This document shows positions 9,619 to 18,083 of a stretch of 64,000 bases of DNA, piece by piece. How positions within the stretch are numbered: position 1 is the stretch's first letter; every line of letters begins with the position of its first letter. The notes under the pieces were generated by a model. That model was not told the DNA's origin, made no database searches, and saw only the letters and a list, made by a program, of their open reading frames with translations. Source of the DNA: Afifella aestuarii (lineage in GTDB: Bacteria; Pseudomonadota; Alphaproteobacteria; Rhizobiales; Afifellaceae); contig NZ_SAUF01000002.1 in NCBI RefSeq assembly GCF_004023665.1, forward strand, positions 1-64,000. Direction: 5' to 3'. The position numbers and the translations under genes are program-made.

Positions 9619-10461
9619 CTAGCCCTGCGCCGTGGCCTCTTCGACGGCCTTCTCCGTCGCCGTCACCACCTCTTGTTCCTGCGGAGGCGGGTCGCCCTCG
9701 CCCCAGATGAGTTTCTTGTATTTGAAGCCTCTTTCGAGTGTCGGCTTGACGATGGCGAAATAGGGGGAGAGATCGAAATCGCGTGGCGCAAACAGCGAAT
9801 GATGGCGGATGAAATAAATCTCGCGCCGCCTCGCGCCCATGCCCCAGCGGCGCCTCTCTTCCGTGCGGATGATCGGCAGGATGGGATAATGCACGCGCTG
9901 ATAGGCCTCTGCGATCAGCGAGGAACAGATTGCGCGCGTCGGATCGCCCGATCCGAAGGCGATCGCCCGGCGACGCCATCTCGCCGGCAGCGGCAGGGGA
10001 AAGAAATAGCGCAACAGGTCGAAGATGTTCTTCATGTCGTAGGAGAGGCCGATCTTCGAGATCATGAAGCGCGTCACCTCCTCGCGATCGGCAGATGAGA
10101 GCCCGACCGGCCGGCAGATGCGAATGTTGTAGGTGTCGTACCGCGACAGGGGCAGGGAGATGCAGCCATCGCCGACATCGACCTCGATGAGGCAGTGCGG
10201 TTCGCCGTCCGCTTCCTTTTTGCCGGGAATATCGCCGACATAAAGGGCTGAATGCGACCAGGTCGAAGTCGTCAGGTATTTTATGACCTGGGAAATATAC
10301 TCCCGCCCCTCGACGAGGATGATGTCGCCGGGCTTCAGGACTTTGCGCAACGCCGTCGCATCGAAAGCCGCGTACGGTTCATAGTCGCGCGTTTCGGTGC
10401 GCAGCCAGCCTGCGAGGACGTGCCCCGTGCGCTCCAGAAAGGTATCAGCTTGCTGCGTCAT
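9619..10461 (-). CDS. YiiX-like permuted NlpC/P60 papain-fold protein
   Basis: Member of the YiiX/YebB-type circularly permuted NlpC/P60 cysteine amidase/peptidase group. Landmarks are LKPGDIILVEG (about residues 42-52), the catalytic-His segment TWSHSALYVGD, and the Cys segment ICSSLIAEAYQRV. These enzymes hydrolyse amide or ester bonds in cell wall or lipid substrates; the substrate here is not known. No signal peptide or membrane anchor is evident, so location is uncertain. It is convergent with rpoN. 280 aa. Confidence 0.75.
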   Translation of the reverse strand: MTQQADTFLERTGHVLAGWLRTETRDYEPYAAFDATALRKVLKPGDIILVEGREYISQVIKYLTTSTWSHSALYVGDIPGKKEADGEPHCLIEVDVGDGCISLPLSRYDTYNIRICRPVGLSSADREEVTRFMISKIGLSYDMKNIFDLLRYFFPLPLPARWRRRAIAFGSGDPTRAICSSLIAEAYQRVHYPILPIIRTEERRRWGMGARRREIYFIRHHSLFAPRDFDLSPYFAIVKPTLERGFKYKKLIWGEGDPPPQEQEVVTATEKAVEEATAQG

Positions 10462-10577
10462 GCCCTGCCAAGAAGGAGTATCCGGACCGGCTTGGTCAAG
10501 TGGCTCTTGAACTTGCGGCGACTGGCGCCCTTGCGCATGCGACGATTGCGCGCCATGGAGCGGACGAAAGGATCCCC

Positions 10578-11555
10578 ATGCTGATCAACATGCAGCGCCG
10601 CCTTCGCTTCTCCGAGCTGGGAGAGAAGGAGATACTGGCCCTCGCCATCTCTGCCGAGGAGGAGGACAGCCAGATCTACAGCACCTACGCGGAGCGTCTG
10701 AAAGACGAATTTCCGCAGACGGCGGCGATGTTTGCTGCGATGGGCAAGGAAGAGGACGGCCACCGGCGCCTGCTCATCGACCATTTCCGGGCTGCGTTTG
10801 GGGACACGATCCCCCTCATCCGCCGCGAGCATGTGGCGGGCTTCATGCGCAGGCGCCCGGTCTGGCTCGTCGCCAATTTGAGCCTCGACCGGATCCGCAG
10901 CGAAGCGGCTGCGATGGAAGAGGAAGCGCGCAATTTCTACCAGAAGGCGGCTGCGCGCACGGCCCATGCGGAAACCCGCAAGCTCCTCGGAGATCTTGCC
11001 GTCGCCGAAGGCCACCACATCGCCACCGCAGAGCGGTTGGAGGCGGAGTATCTGCCGGCCGAGGCGCGCTCGGAAGAAGACCGGGCGGCCCATCGCCGCT
11101 TTCTCCTGACCTATGTGCAGCCGGGCCTTGCCGGGCTGATGGACGGCTCGGTGTCGACACTCGCGCCGATCTTTGCCGCCGCTTTTGCCACGCACGACAC
11201 CTCGCAGACCTTTCTCGTCGGTCTTGCCGCTGCGATCGGCGCCGGCATCTCTATGGGCTTTACCGAGGCGGCGAGCGACGACGGCGCGTTGACCGGCCGG
11301 GGATCTCCGTTGAAGCGGGGCATTTCTTCGGGCGTGATGACGGCGATCGGCGGGCTCGGTCATGCGCTCCCCTACCTCATTCCGCATTTCTGGACGGCGA
11401 CGACCATCGCCTTTGTGATCGTGATTGCGGAATTGTGGGTGATCGCCTGGATTCAGCAGCGCTGGATGGACACGCCCTTCTGGCGCGCCGCCCTGCAGGT
11501 GATCTTGGGTGGTTCGCTCGTCTTTGCCGCGGGTATTCTGATCGGCAACGCCTGA
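10578..11555 (+). CDS. mbfA: membrane-bound ferritin-like iron exporter MbfA
   Basis: Fusion of an N-terminal ferritin-like/rubrerythrin di-iron domain (about residues 1-150; ALAISAEEEDSQIY, EEDGHRR, EEEARNFY, EGHH ligands) with a C-terminal VIT1/CCC1-like membrane domain (about 170-325; GLMDGSVSTLAPIFAAAF, GAGISMGFTEAASDDG). This is the architecture of MbfA of Bradyrhizobium and Agrobacterium, which exports iron and protects against iron and peroxide stress. ATG 10578 (AAAGGA six bases upstream, 325 aa) fits the family N-terminus better than an in-frame GTG at 10500. MbfA is Irr-repressed in relatives; no clear iron-control element was seen upstream. Confidence 0.88.
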   Translation: MLINMQRRLRFSELGEKEILALAISAEEEDSQIYSTYAERLKDEFPQTAAMFAAMGKEEDGHRRLLIDHFRAAFGDTIPLIRREHVAGFMRRRPVWLVANLSLDRIRSEAAAMEEEARNFYQKAAARTAHAETRKLLGDLAVAEGHHIATAERLEAEYLPAEARSEEDRAAHRRFLLTYVQPGLAGLMDGSVSTLAPIFAAAFATHDTSQTFLVGLAAAIGAGISMGFTEAASDDGALTGRGSPLKRGISSGVMTAIGGLGHALPYLIPHFWTATTIAFVIVIAELWVIAWIQQRWMDTPFWRAALQVILGGSLVFAAGILIGNA

Positions 11556-11661
11556 GCCAATTCGCACCGGCGAACGGCTAAGATCGCCACTTTCCGCACT
11601 GCACTTTGTCGCCCACGGCTCTATGTCTCGCGACATGCGCTTGCGGAGAGGATTTCGTTTC

Positions 11662-12531
11662 ATGCCCAATATCGACAAGGCCGGCACATTTAAGCTTGGC
11701 AGCCATACGGTCAAACGTCTCGGTTACGGCGCCATGCAGCTTGCTGGACCCGGCGTTTTCGGCCCGCCCAAGGACCGCGATGCCGCGATTGCGGTGCTGC
11801 GCCGGGCGGTGAAGGCGGGGGTCGACCACATCGACACCAGCGATTTTTACGGACCGCATGTCACGAATGAGATCCTCCGCGAGGCGCTTCACCCCTATCC
11901 CGAAGATCTCGTCATCGTCACGAAGATTGGTGCGCGCCGCGACGACAAGGGCAATTGGCTGCCGGCCTTCTCGCCTGAGGAGCTGCGCCAGGCCGTCCAC
12001 GACAACCTTGAACATCTCGGGCTGGAACGGCTCGAGGTCGTCAATCTCCGGCTGATGTTTGCCGAGGGACCGGCCGAGGGTTCGGTGGAGCCGGCGCTCA
12101 CGGTTCTTGCAAAGATGCAGGAAGAGGGGCTCGTCCGTCACATCGGACTGAGCAACGCCACGCCGACGCAGGTCGCGGAGGCACGCAAGATCGCGGAGAT
12201 CGTCTGTGTGCAGAACCTCTACAATCTCGCTCACCGTTCCGATGACAAACTGATCGACGAACTGGCGAAAGACGGCATTCCCTATGTGCCGTTCTTCCCG
12301 CTCGGCGGGTTCACGCCGCTGCAATCCTCGTCCCTGAGCGCGGTGGCCGAACGCCTCGGCGCAACGCCGATGCAGGTCGCTCTCGCCTGGCTCCTGCAGC
12401 GTTCGCCCAATATCCTGCTCATTCCGGGCACCTCCTCGCTCGATCATCTCGAGCAGAACCTGGCAGCCGCCGAGCTCGATCTGCCGCAGGGTGTTCTCCA
12501 GGAGCTGGAGGACATCGGTGAGGCGGGCTGA
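11662..12531 (+). CDS. aldo/keto reductase, YdbC/PdxI type
   Basis: NADPH-dependent aldo/keto reductase with the (beta/alpha)8 fold. The N-terminal segment RLGYGAMQLAGPGVFGPP is nearly that of E. coli YdbC, described as the pyridoxal reductase PdxI; the catalytic Asp/Tyr segment is HIDTSDFYGPH and Lys follows in VIVTKIG. ATG 11662 is preferred (GGAGAGG ten bases upstream) over an in-frame ATG at 11623, giving 289 aa. Pyridoxal as substrate is inferred from that resemblance. Single-gene unit. Confidence 0.8.
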   Translation: MPNIDKAGTFKLGSHTVKRLGYGAMQLAGPGVFGPPKDRDAAIAVLRRAVKAGVDHIDTSDFYGPHVTNEILREALHPYPEDLVIVTKIGARRDDKGNWLPAFSPEELRQAVHDNLEHLGLERLEVVNLRLMFAEGPAEGSVEPALTVLAKMQEEGLVRHIGLSNATPTQVAEARKIAEIVCVQNLYNLAHRSDDKLIDELAKDGIPYVPFFPLGGFTPLQSSSLSAVAERLGATPMQVALAWLLQRSPNILLIPGTSSLDHLEQNLAAAELDLPQGVLQELEDIGEAG

Positions 12532-13027
12532 ATGGGTGCCGCATAGCCGCCAAGACCCCCGCTAGTATTCGCCGCCAGTATCCGCCGCTCGGACGGCGCC
12601 TGGCGGCGTTGCTACCTGTTGCCGCGGCACAACAGTTTAATCGAATTGGTAAGAATTCATCGGGCGCAAGCCCCAGGTCATCTTCTGTTCAGATATTCGG
12701 CGCTATCGCTTGAGCCATATCGAAAGGCTCCGCCCGCGCTTGAGGTCCGGTCGGACGGGAGAGTTAAGACCATGCTGCTGTTCAGAAAATGGGTTCGCCG
12801 CCTGGGTGACAGCACCCGCGCTTTCTTTTCCGCCGCCTACCGGCCCGAAAAGCATTACATGCGCGGCGCCGGCCCCGCATGTGCGGCTCGCAACCAGCCC
12901 CGCAGCGCTTCTTTTTAGTTCGGTCACTCATCAAGCGCATCCGCAACTGAGTGGCCGGATCAAAAAGCGCGGGAACAGTCGTAGCGTCACCATAGCCATG
13001 GCGATCGCCAGAAGATGTGGGGCGGGT
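12532..13027. other. intergenic with one possible small ORF
   Basis: A 496-base stretch between the aldo/keto reductase and the end of the hemerythrin gene. It holds one short plus-strand frame with a plausible ribosome site (12772-12918, listed separately). Nothing else was recognised; no clear terminator was seen after the reductase. Confidence 0.5.
12772..12918 (+). CDS. possible small basic protein, 48 aa
   Basis: A short frame starting MLLFRKWVRRLGDSTRAFF, with GGGAGAG eight bases before the ATG at 12772. It is basic, has no cysteine pair or membrane segment, and resembles nothing I recognise. The ribosome site is its only support; it could be chance in GC-rich DNA. Confidence 0.25.
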   Translation: MLLFRKWVRRLGDSTRAFFSAAYRPEKHYMRGAGPACAARNQPRSASF

Positions 13028-13627
13028 CTACTTCACGCCGAGCTTTTCTTCCGTGCGATCGAGGATGAGGGGGACGATGATGTCCTCTTCGTCGGCGAGA
13101 TGTCGGTGAAGGCCGGTTAAAAAACCGGTCAGTTCGCCGCTCATGGTTTCGGCGCTGCGCATTTGCGCGTCCCGGTCCCGGCTCAGACTTTCAACGAGCG
13201 CCTGTCCCGCTTCGCCCATCCGGACGAGATCGCGATGAATGATCTCGTGGTCGTTTTCCAGGATTTCGAAGCCACGGGTGAGGCTCGCCTCCGCCGCCAT
13301 GAAGGCGGGGAAATAGGCGTGGTCCTCGATTTGGTGATGCCCGTTCAGCTGGTGCAGAAAGAAACGCATGCGCGGGGCGAAGAAGCCGCGGAATTCGGCC
13401 GGGTCGATACGTCCCTCCCGGAGATCCTCTGCCGATTTGGCGAGGATGGCACAGAGCTCGCGGAACATGTCGTGGCGGCCGAGCCAGAATTTTGCGAGCT
13501 CGCCCAGATTCTCGTGCTCCGGCCACACCTCCCGCGGATATTTCCGCAGGAGGGCGAGGAGATCGTCCGGCAGATGGGCCCGCGAACCGAGCCTGAGCGA
13601 CGGATCGATCGACGGGGCATCGGTCAC
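13028..13627 (-). CDS. hemerythrin HHE domain protein
   Basis: All-alpha hemerythrin-like protein that binds a di-iron centre, used for O2/NO sensing or storage or for repair of iron centres. Candidate ligands are spread as in HHE proteins: [43 protein letters not shown] and [14 protein letters not shown]. The full 199 residues are one domain. The ATG overlaps the gpmA stop by four bases (ATGA), so it is the last gene of a dapB-gpmA-hemerythrin unit and probably translationally coupled. Confidence 0.85.
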   Translation of the reverse strand: MTDAPSIDPSLRLGSRAHLPDDLLALLRKYPREVWPEHENLGELAKFWLGRHDMFRELCAILAKSAEDLREGRIDPAEFRGFFAPRMRFFLHQLNGHHQIEDHAYFPAFMAAEASLTRGFEILENDHEIIHRDLVRMGEAGQALVESLSRDRDAQMRSAETMSGELTGFLTGLHRHLADEEDIIVPLILDRTEEKLGVK

Positions 13628-14256
13628 TGCAAGATGACCTTTTCGGCGACGGTGGTATCGGCGTTGAGCCGGTAGACGAGCGGCACGCCGGTGGCGAGCT
13701 CGAGTTTGGTGACGGCGTCCGGCGACAGTCGGTCGAGCACCATGATGAGCGCCCGCAGCGAATTGCCGTGAGCCGAAACCAGGACCCGCTTGCCGTTCAT
13801 CACGTCGGGCAGGATGTGGGTCATGTAATACGGCCAGACGCGGGCGCCGGTGTCCTTCAGGCTTTCACCTCCCGGAGGGGCGATGTCGTACGAGCGGCGC
13901 CAGATATGCACCTGCTCCTCGCCCCATTTCTGGCGCGCATCGTCCTTGTTGAGGCCGGAGAGATCGCCGTAATCGCGCTCGTTGAGAGCGAGATCCTGCT
14001 GGCGCGGCAGAGAGCCTTCGCCGGTAAGCGGCACGCCGAGCTCTCCCAGGATGAGATCGAGCGTCTTCTGGGCCCGCGTCAGCGCGCTCGTATAGGTGAG
14101 GTCGAAGCTGAGGCCCGCTTCCTTGAGAAGCCGGCCGCCCTTGCGGGCTTCTTCGATTCCCTTCTCCGTGAGGCCGGGGTCTTTCCAGCCGGTGAAGAGG
14201 TTCTTGAGATTCCATTCCGACTGTCCGTGGCGGACGAGAACGAGAAGGCGATCCAT
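13624..14256 (-). CDS. gpmA: 2,3-bisphosphoglycerate-dependent phosphoglycerate mutase
   Basis: Glycolytic/gluconeogenic enzyme interconverting 3- and 2-phosphoglycerate through a phosphohistidine. The RHG motif is at the N-terminus ([11 protein letters not shown], His10) followed by [15 protein letters not shown]; the second conserved His is in [14 protein letters not shown]. 210 aa is the short alphaproteobacterial form. It sits 29 bases after dapB, an arrangement common in Hyphomicrobiales, and overlaps the hemerythrin gene downstream. Confidence 0.93.
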   Translation of the reverse strand: MDRLLVLVRHGQSEWNLKNLFTGWKDPGLTEKGIEEARKGGRLLKEAGLSFDLTYTSALTRAQKTLDLILGELGVPLTGEGSLPRQQDLALNERDYGDLSGLNKDDARQKWGEEQVHIWRRSYDIAPPGGESLKDTGARVWPYYMTHILPDVMNGKRVLVSAHGNSLRALIMVLDRLSPDAVTKLELATGVPLVYRLNADTTVAEKVILQ

Positions 14257-14285
14257 ATTGTCTCCCTCATATTAAGCAAATGGTT

Positions 14286-15095
14286 TCAGTGCAGCCCGAG
14301 AACGTCGGCCATGTCGTAGAGGCCGGGCTTCTTGTCGAAGGCCCACAAGGCGGCACGCAGCGCCCCGCGGGTGAAGATGAGGCGGGTCTCGGCGCGGTGG
14401 CCGATCTCGATGCGTTCGCCCTCGCCGGCGAGCACCACCATATGATCGCCGACGACCGAGCCGCCCCTGAGACTTGCAAAGCCGATGGCACCTTCAGGCC
14501 GCTCCCCGGTCTCCCCGTCGCGCCCGCGCACGGCGACGGTGTCGAGATCGACGTCGCGCCCCTCCGCCGCGGCTTCCCCGAGGAGAAGTGCCGTGCCGGA
14601 CGGCGCATCAACCTTGTGGCGATGATGCATTTCGACGATCTCGATATCGAACTCCGGCCCGAGAGCCGCCGCAGCCCGGCGCACGAGCCCGGCCACGAGA
14701 TTGACGCCGAGGCTCATATTGCCGGATTTGACGATGCGGCAATGGCGGGAGGCGGCGCGGAAGATCTGCTCGTCCTCTGGCTGAAAGCCCGTCGAGCCGA
14801 TGACATGGACGATGCGCGCCTGGGCTGCGAGCTCGCTCAAGGCGAGGCTGGCTGAGCGGCCGGTGAAATCGATCAGCACGTCAGACTGCGCGAGGACGGA
14901 AAGCGGATCGTCGGAAATGGCGATGCCCGTCTCCTTGATGCCGGCTACCAGTCCGGCGTCCTGGCCGATTGCCTCGGAGCCTTCCCGCTCCAGCGCGCCC
15001 ACGAGGCGCAAATCGTCATGTGCGGCAACGGCGGCGACAAGAGCGCGTCCCATGCGCCCGCTGGCACCCGCCACGACGGTTCTCAGCTGTGTCAC
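14286..15095 (-). CDS. dapB: 4-hydroxy-tetrahydrodipicolinate reductase
   Basis: NAD(P)H-dependent reductase of the diaminopimelate/lysine pathway, supplying meso-DAP for peptidoglycan. The Rossmann motif [11 protein letters not shown] follows the N-terminus and the DapB signature is [13 protein letters not shown]. The frame is open upstream to 15167, but a GTG at 15095 with GGGAGAGG just before it gives 269 aa, the usual length, beginning [13 protein letters not shown]. First gene of the dapB-gpmA-hemerythrin operon. Confidence 0.93.
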   Translation of the reverse strand: MTQLRTVVAGASGRMGRALVAAVAAHDDLRLVGALEREGSEAIGQDAGLVAGIKETGIAISDDPLSVLAQSDVLIDFTGRSASLALSELAAQARIVHVIGSTGFQPEDEQIFRAASRHCRIVKSGNMSLGVNLVAGLVRRAAAALGPEFDIEIVEMHHRHKVDAPSGTALLLGEAAAEGRDVDLDTVAVRGRDGETGERPEGAIGFASLRGGSVVGDHMVVLAGEGERIEIGHRAETRLIFTRGALRAALWAFDKKPGLYDMADVLGLH

Positions 15096-15411
15096 TGGCC
15101 TCTCCCGTTCTGTCGCGCCGCCTATAGCATGCCTGGGGCGCAAGACCATCCTCGCCGGTTCCGCCAAAACTCAAAGCCGTCTCGGTCGGGACGGACCTCG
15201 TGAGAGAAAGGCCTGCTTCAGGAAACGGTCCGTGAGAAAACCGATCCGACCGCTCAAATAAGCAGAAAACCGAGATAGATATTTTCGCGCCAACGAAGTC
15301 TTTGCGCGGCAGTAACGCTTTGTGGCGCGGTAACGCTGCTGGAGAGCGCGAAAATGGCGAAATTTAGCCTGCTGCATATTCCAATCGTGTGCAGTTTCGC
15401 TAAGAGGACGC
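15096..15411. other. divergent promoter region dapB / regB
   Basis: 316 bases with no gene. It must carry the divergent promoters of the dapB operon and regB. A direct repeat lies at 15304-15319 (GCGCGGCAGTAACGCT) and 15324-15337 (GGCGCGGTAACGCT), about 75 bases before regB; it could be a regulator site. Confidence 0.5.
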
Positions 15412-16776
15412 ATGCCCTTCAGCGACCCATCGAGCAAACTGACCCGCGAAGTTGGAATGGAGCGGGCTTTTTCGAGCCGCCGTCTCAGGTTGAGCACCCT
15501 GACGCGTCTGCGATGGCTTGCCATCGCCGGACAAACCGCCGCTGTGGTGCTGATCGGTTTTGGCCTTGGATTTCCAGTCCCCTTCGGCGCCTGCTTTGCG
15601 CTGATCGCTTTGTCCGCCTGGGTCAATATCGGTCTCAGGCTGACGTTTCCGGCAACGCGGCGCCTGCATCCAAACTGGGCGACGGTGCTTCTCACCTATG
15701 ACATCGTACAGCTTGCCGGGCTCTTGTATTTGACGGGAGGGATGGAAAATCCCTTCGCCTTCTTGATCATTTTTCCGGCGTTGGTCTCGGCGACGACGAT
15801 GCCACCGGACAAGACCTTGTTCTTGGGTGGTCTGGCTTTCATTAGTGCGACTTATCTCGTGTTTTTCCACGAGCCGCTTCCCTGGTCCGGCCCGCGCCTC
15901 GACCTGCCGCTTCTCTACGTCGTCGGTATGTGGGCCGCGGTCGTCTGCTCACTCGTCTTTATGGGCTTCTTCGCCTTCCGCGTCGCCGAGGAGGCGCGCC
16001 AGCTTGCCGACGCGCTCGCGGCCACGGAACTCGTCATGCAGCGCGAGCAGCATCTGTCCGCGCTCGATGGGCTCGCGGCCGCCGCGGCCCACGAGCTCGG
16101 CACGCCGCTCGGGACGATCACTCTGGTGGTCAAGGAGATGCTGAGCGAGGTCGATGCCGAAGACCCCTCTTCGGAGGATCTGAAGCTCCTGGCTACCCAA
16201 ACGGCGCGCTGTCGCGAGATCCTGTCCAAGCTCACTTCACTCTCCTCAGAGCCGGAGGAGCATCTTGGACGTCTCGCTCTGCCGCGCCTTCTCGAAGAGG
16301 CGACGGCACCGCATCGCGATTTCGGCATCAAGCTGACGGTGGACAGCGATGGGAAGGGCCCGGAGCCCATCTTCCATCGCAACCCTGGTATTCTCTATGG
16401 TCTTGGCAACATTCTGGAAAACGCTCTCGATTTTGCCAAGAGCGAGGTTCGCGTCTCCGCGAGCTGGGACGAACGCTTCGTTCTCATCGCCATTTCCGAC
16501 GACGGCCCGGGCTTCGCTTCGGAGATGATCGAGCGTCTCGGAGAGCCCTACGTCTCGACCCGCTTCAAGACGAGCCCTACGGAACGGGACAATTCCGGAG
16601 GCGGACTGGGCCTCGGCTTCTTTATTGCCAAGACGCTCCTTGAGCGGAGCGGTGCCAGACTGTCGCTTAAAAACCGGCCGGCCCCGGAGACGGGCGCGAT
16701 TGTCACGATCGGCTGGCGTCGCCAGTCGCCGGCATTGGCGAGCGATGACGGGTCAGATTTACACTATGAGGTGTAA
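15412..16776 (+). CDS. regB: redox sensor histidine kinase RegB/ActS
   Basis: Membrane sensor kinase of the global redox two-component system (RegB/PrrB/ActS), controlling aerobic/anaerobic energy metabolism. Six hydrophobic N-terminal segments carry the quinone-site heptad GGMENPF at residues 109-115. The H-box is AAAAHELGTPLGTI with His227; the cysteine C267 in TARCREIL matches the redox-active Cys265 of Rhodobacter RegB. N-box (NILENALDF) and G-boxes (DDGPGF, GGLGLGFFIAK) complete the ATPase domain. AGAGG precedes the ATG. The response regulator follows; senC, usually between them in Rhodobacter, is absent. Confidence 0.92.
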   Translation: MPFSDPSSKLTREVGMERAFSSRRLRLSTLTRLRWLAIAGQTAAVVLIGFGLGFPVPFGACFALIALSAWVNIGLRLTFPATRRLHPNWATVLLTYDIVQLAGLLYLTGGMENPFAFLIIFPALVSATTMPPDKTLFLGGLAFISATYLVFFHEPLPWSGPRLDLPLLYVVGMWAAVVCSLVFMGFFAFRVAEEARQLADALAATELVMQREQHLSALDGLAAAAAHELGTPLGTITLVVKEMLSEVDAEDPSSEDLKLLATQTARCREILSKLTSLSSEPEEHLGRLALPRLLEEATAPHRDFGIKLTVDSDGKGPEPIFHRNPGILYGLGNILENALDFAKSEVRVSASWDERFVLIAISDDGPGFASEMIERLGEPYVSTRFKTSPTERDNSGGGLGLGFFIAKTLLERSGARLSLKNRPAPETGAIVTIGWRRQSPALASDDGSDLHYEV

Positions 16777-16792
16777 CATCAATTTGACGATC

Positions 16793-16827
16793 GGGTTTGC
16801 AAACCCTGTGCTGAGGCATTAGCACAG
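16793..16827 (+). promoter_or_regulatory. palindrome and hairpin in the regB-regA gap
   Basis: In the 87-base gap before regA, GGGTTTGCAAACCC (16793-16806) is a perfect 14-base palindrome, immediately followed by a hairpin with arms CTGTGCT (16806-16812) and AGCACAG (16821-16827). There is no T-run, so it is not an ordinary terminator. It may be an operator or RNA element setting regA expression separately from regB. Confidence 0.4.
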
Positions 16828-16863
16828 ATAGTGGAGCAACGAGTTAAATCAGGCGTTTCTGGG

Positions 16864-17421
16864 ATGAACAGTGAAACCGTTTCGGAACTCGGCCTTGCCG
16901 ATTCCTCCCTGCTGATCGTGGATGACGACCGCGCCTTCTTGCAGCGTCTTGCGCGTGCCATGGAAAAGCGTGGCTTTGATATCGTTACCGCCGACTGCGT
17001 GCGTGACGCCAAGCAGCAGGTGGCGAGCAAGCCGCCAGCCTTTGCGGTTGTCGACATGCGTCTGGAGGATGGCAACGGCCTCGATGTGATCGAGCTGTTG
17101 CGCGAGAAGCGGCCGGACGCCCGTGCCGTGATCCTGACCGGTTACGGCAATATCGCGACCGCGGTGACGGCGGTGAAGATGGGGGCGATCGACTATCTGT
17201 CGAAGCCGGCCGATGCCGACGACATCTTTGCCTCGCTCGTCCGCAATCCGGAAGATCGTGCGGATCCGCCGGAAAACCCGATGTCCGCCGACCGCGTCCG
17301 CTGGGAGCATATCCAGCGCGTCTACGAGCTCTGCGATCGCAATGTCTCGGAGACGGCACGCCGCCTCAACATGCACCGTCGCACTCTGCAGCGCATTCTC
17401 GCAAAGCGCGCCCCGCGCTGA
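16864..17421 (+). CDS. regA: response regulator RegA/ActR
   Basis: DNA-binding response regulator phosphorylated by RegB. The receiver domain has the acidic pocket VDDD at 19-22 and the phosphoacceptor D64 (VVDMRLEDG), Thr in ILTGYG and Lys in LSKPAD. A Fis-type helix-turn-helix forms the C-terminus (VSETARRLNMHRRTLQRIL). ATG 16864 gives 185 aa, the RegA standard; a GTG at 16831 is in frame but lies by the hairpin. The proline-rich hinge between domains is reduced to ADPPENP. Confidence 0.93.
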   Translation: MNSETVSELGLADSSLLIVDDDRAFLQRLARAMEKRGFDIVTADCVRDAKQQVASKPPAFAVVDMRLEDGNGLDVIELLREKRPDARAVILTGYGNIATAVTAVKMGAIDYLSKPADADDIFASLVRNPEDRADPPENPMSADRVRWEHIQRVYELCDRNVSETARRLNMHRRTLQRILAKRAPR

Positions 17422-17488
17422 GCCGTCCGTCCCTGGCCGCAACTCTGGCCTTGGGGACACAACATCTGACCTCAATGAACGCGCGCGA

Positions 17489-17989
17489 TCACTCGCGCGT
17501 GCCATCCGGATCCTCCAGATCGTGCAGGCGGTTGGCGCCTGCACGTGCGATCCGCACCAGCATTTCCTTGCGCCGGGCGCCCGCGAGGCGCGTCTCGCCG
17601 CTGTCGCGTAGGATTTCGGCGCCGAAGGCGTCGGCGAGGATGAGGCCGGCGTCTTGCGGAAAGACGTCGAGCGGGACATCCGCGGACGTCGCGAAATAAA
17701 ACCGGTCGCAATAGCCAAAGTAGTCACGCCATTTGTGATCGGCCATGAAATCGGCGAGCGACGACTTGATTTCCACGATGACGATTTCGCCCTTGCTGCC
17801 AAGTGCCACGAGATCCGCGCGGCGTCCGCTCGAAAGCGAGACTTCCGGCAAAAGCGCATAGCCTTCAGCTCGAAGCCGGCGACACGTGCCGCGGCGGATG
17901 GCAAGCGCCGCCGCCGACTGACGGCCGTCGATGAGTGTGGGCTGGCTGTCGGTCTCGACGAGAACGGTGCGGATGGCGATGCGCGGCAT
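17489..17989 (-). CDS. mmcB: MmcB-family DNA repair protein
   Basis: Small protein of the MmcB family, named from Caulobacter where it is DNA-damage inducible and linked to mitomycin C tolerance. The core RRADLVALGSKGEIVIVEIKSS has the spacing of a PD-(D/E)XK nuclease (Asp then E-x-K), so a nuclease-like role is plausible. ATG 17989 (166 aa, starting MPRIAIRTV) is taken; the frame is open to 18058 but the extra N-terminus is Cys-rich and unlike the family. Convergent with regA. No LexA box (GTTC-N7-GTTC) was noticed upstream. Confidence 0.8.
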   Translation of the reverse strand: MPRIAIRTVLVETDSQPTLIDGRQSAAALAIRRGTCRRLRAEGYALLPEVSLSSGRRADLVALGSKGEIVIVEIKSSLADFMADHKWRDYFGYCDRFYFATSADVPLDVFPQDAGLILADAFGAEILRDSGETRLAGARRKEMLVRIARAGANRLHDLEDPDGTRE

Positions 17990-18083
17990 GAGGCAAAGAT
18001 AGCAAGCGCCACCGCGCGTGCAAACAAAAGATGAACATGAGCCCCGGCCATGGCGCACGACGGGGCGGAGAGACAGCCGGGAC

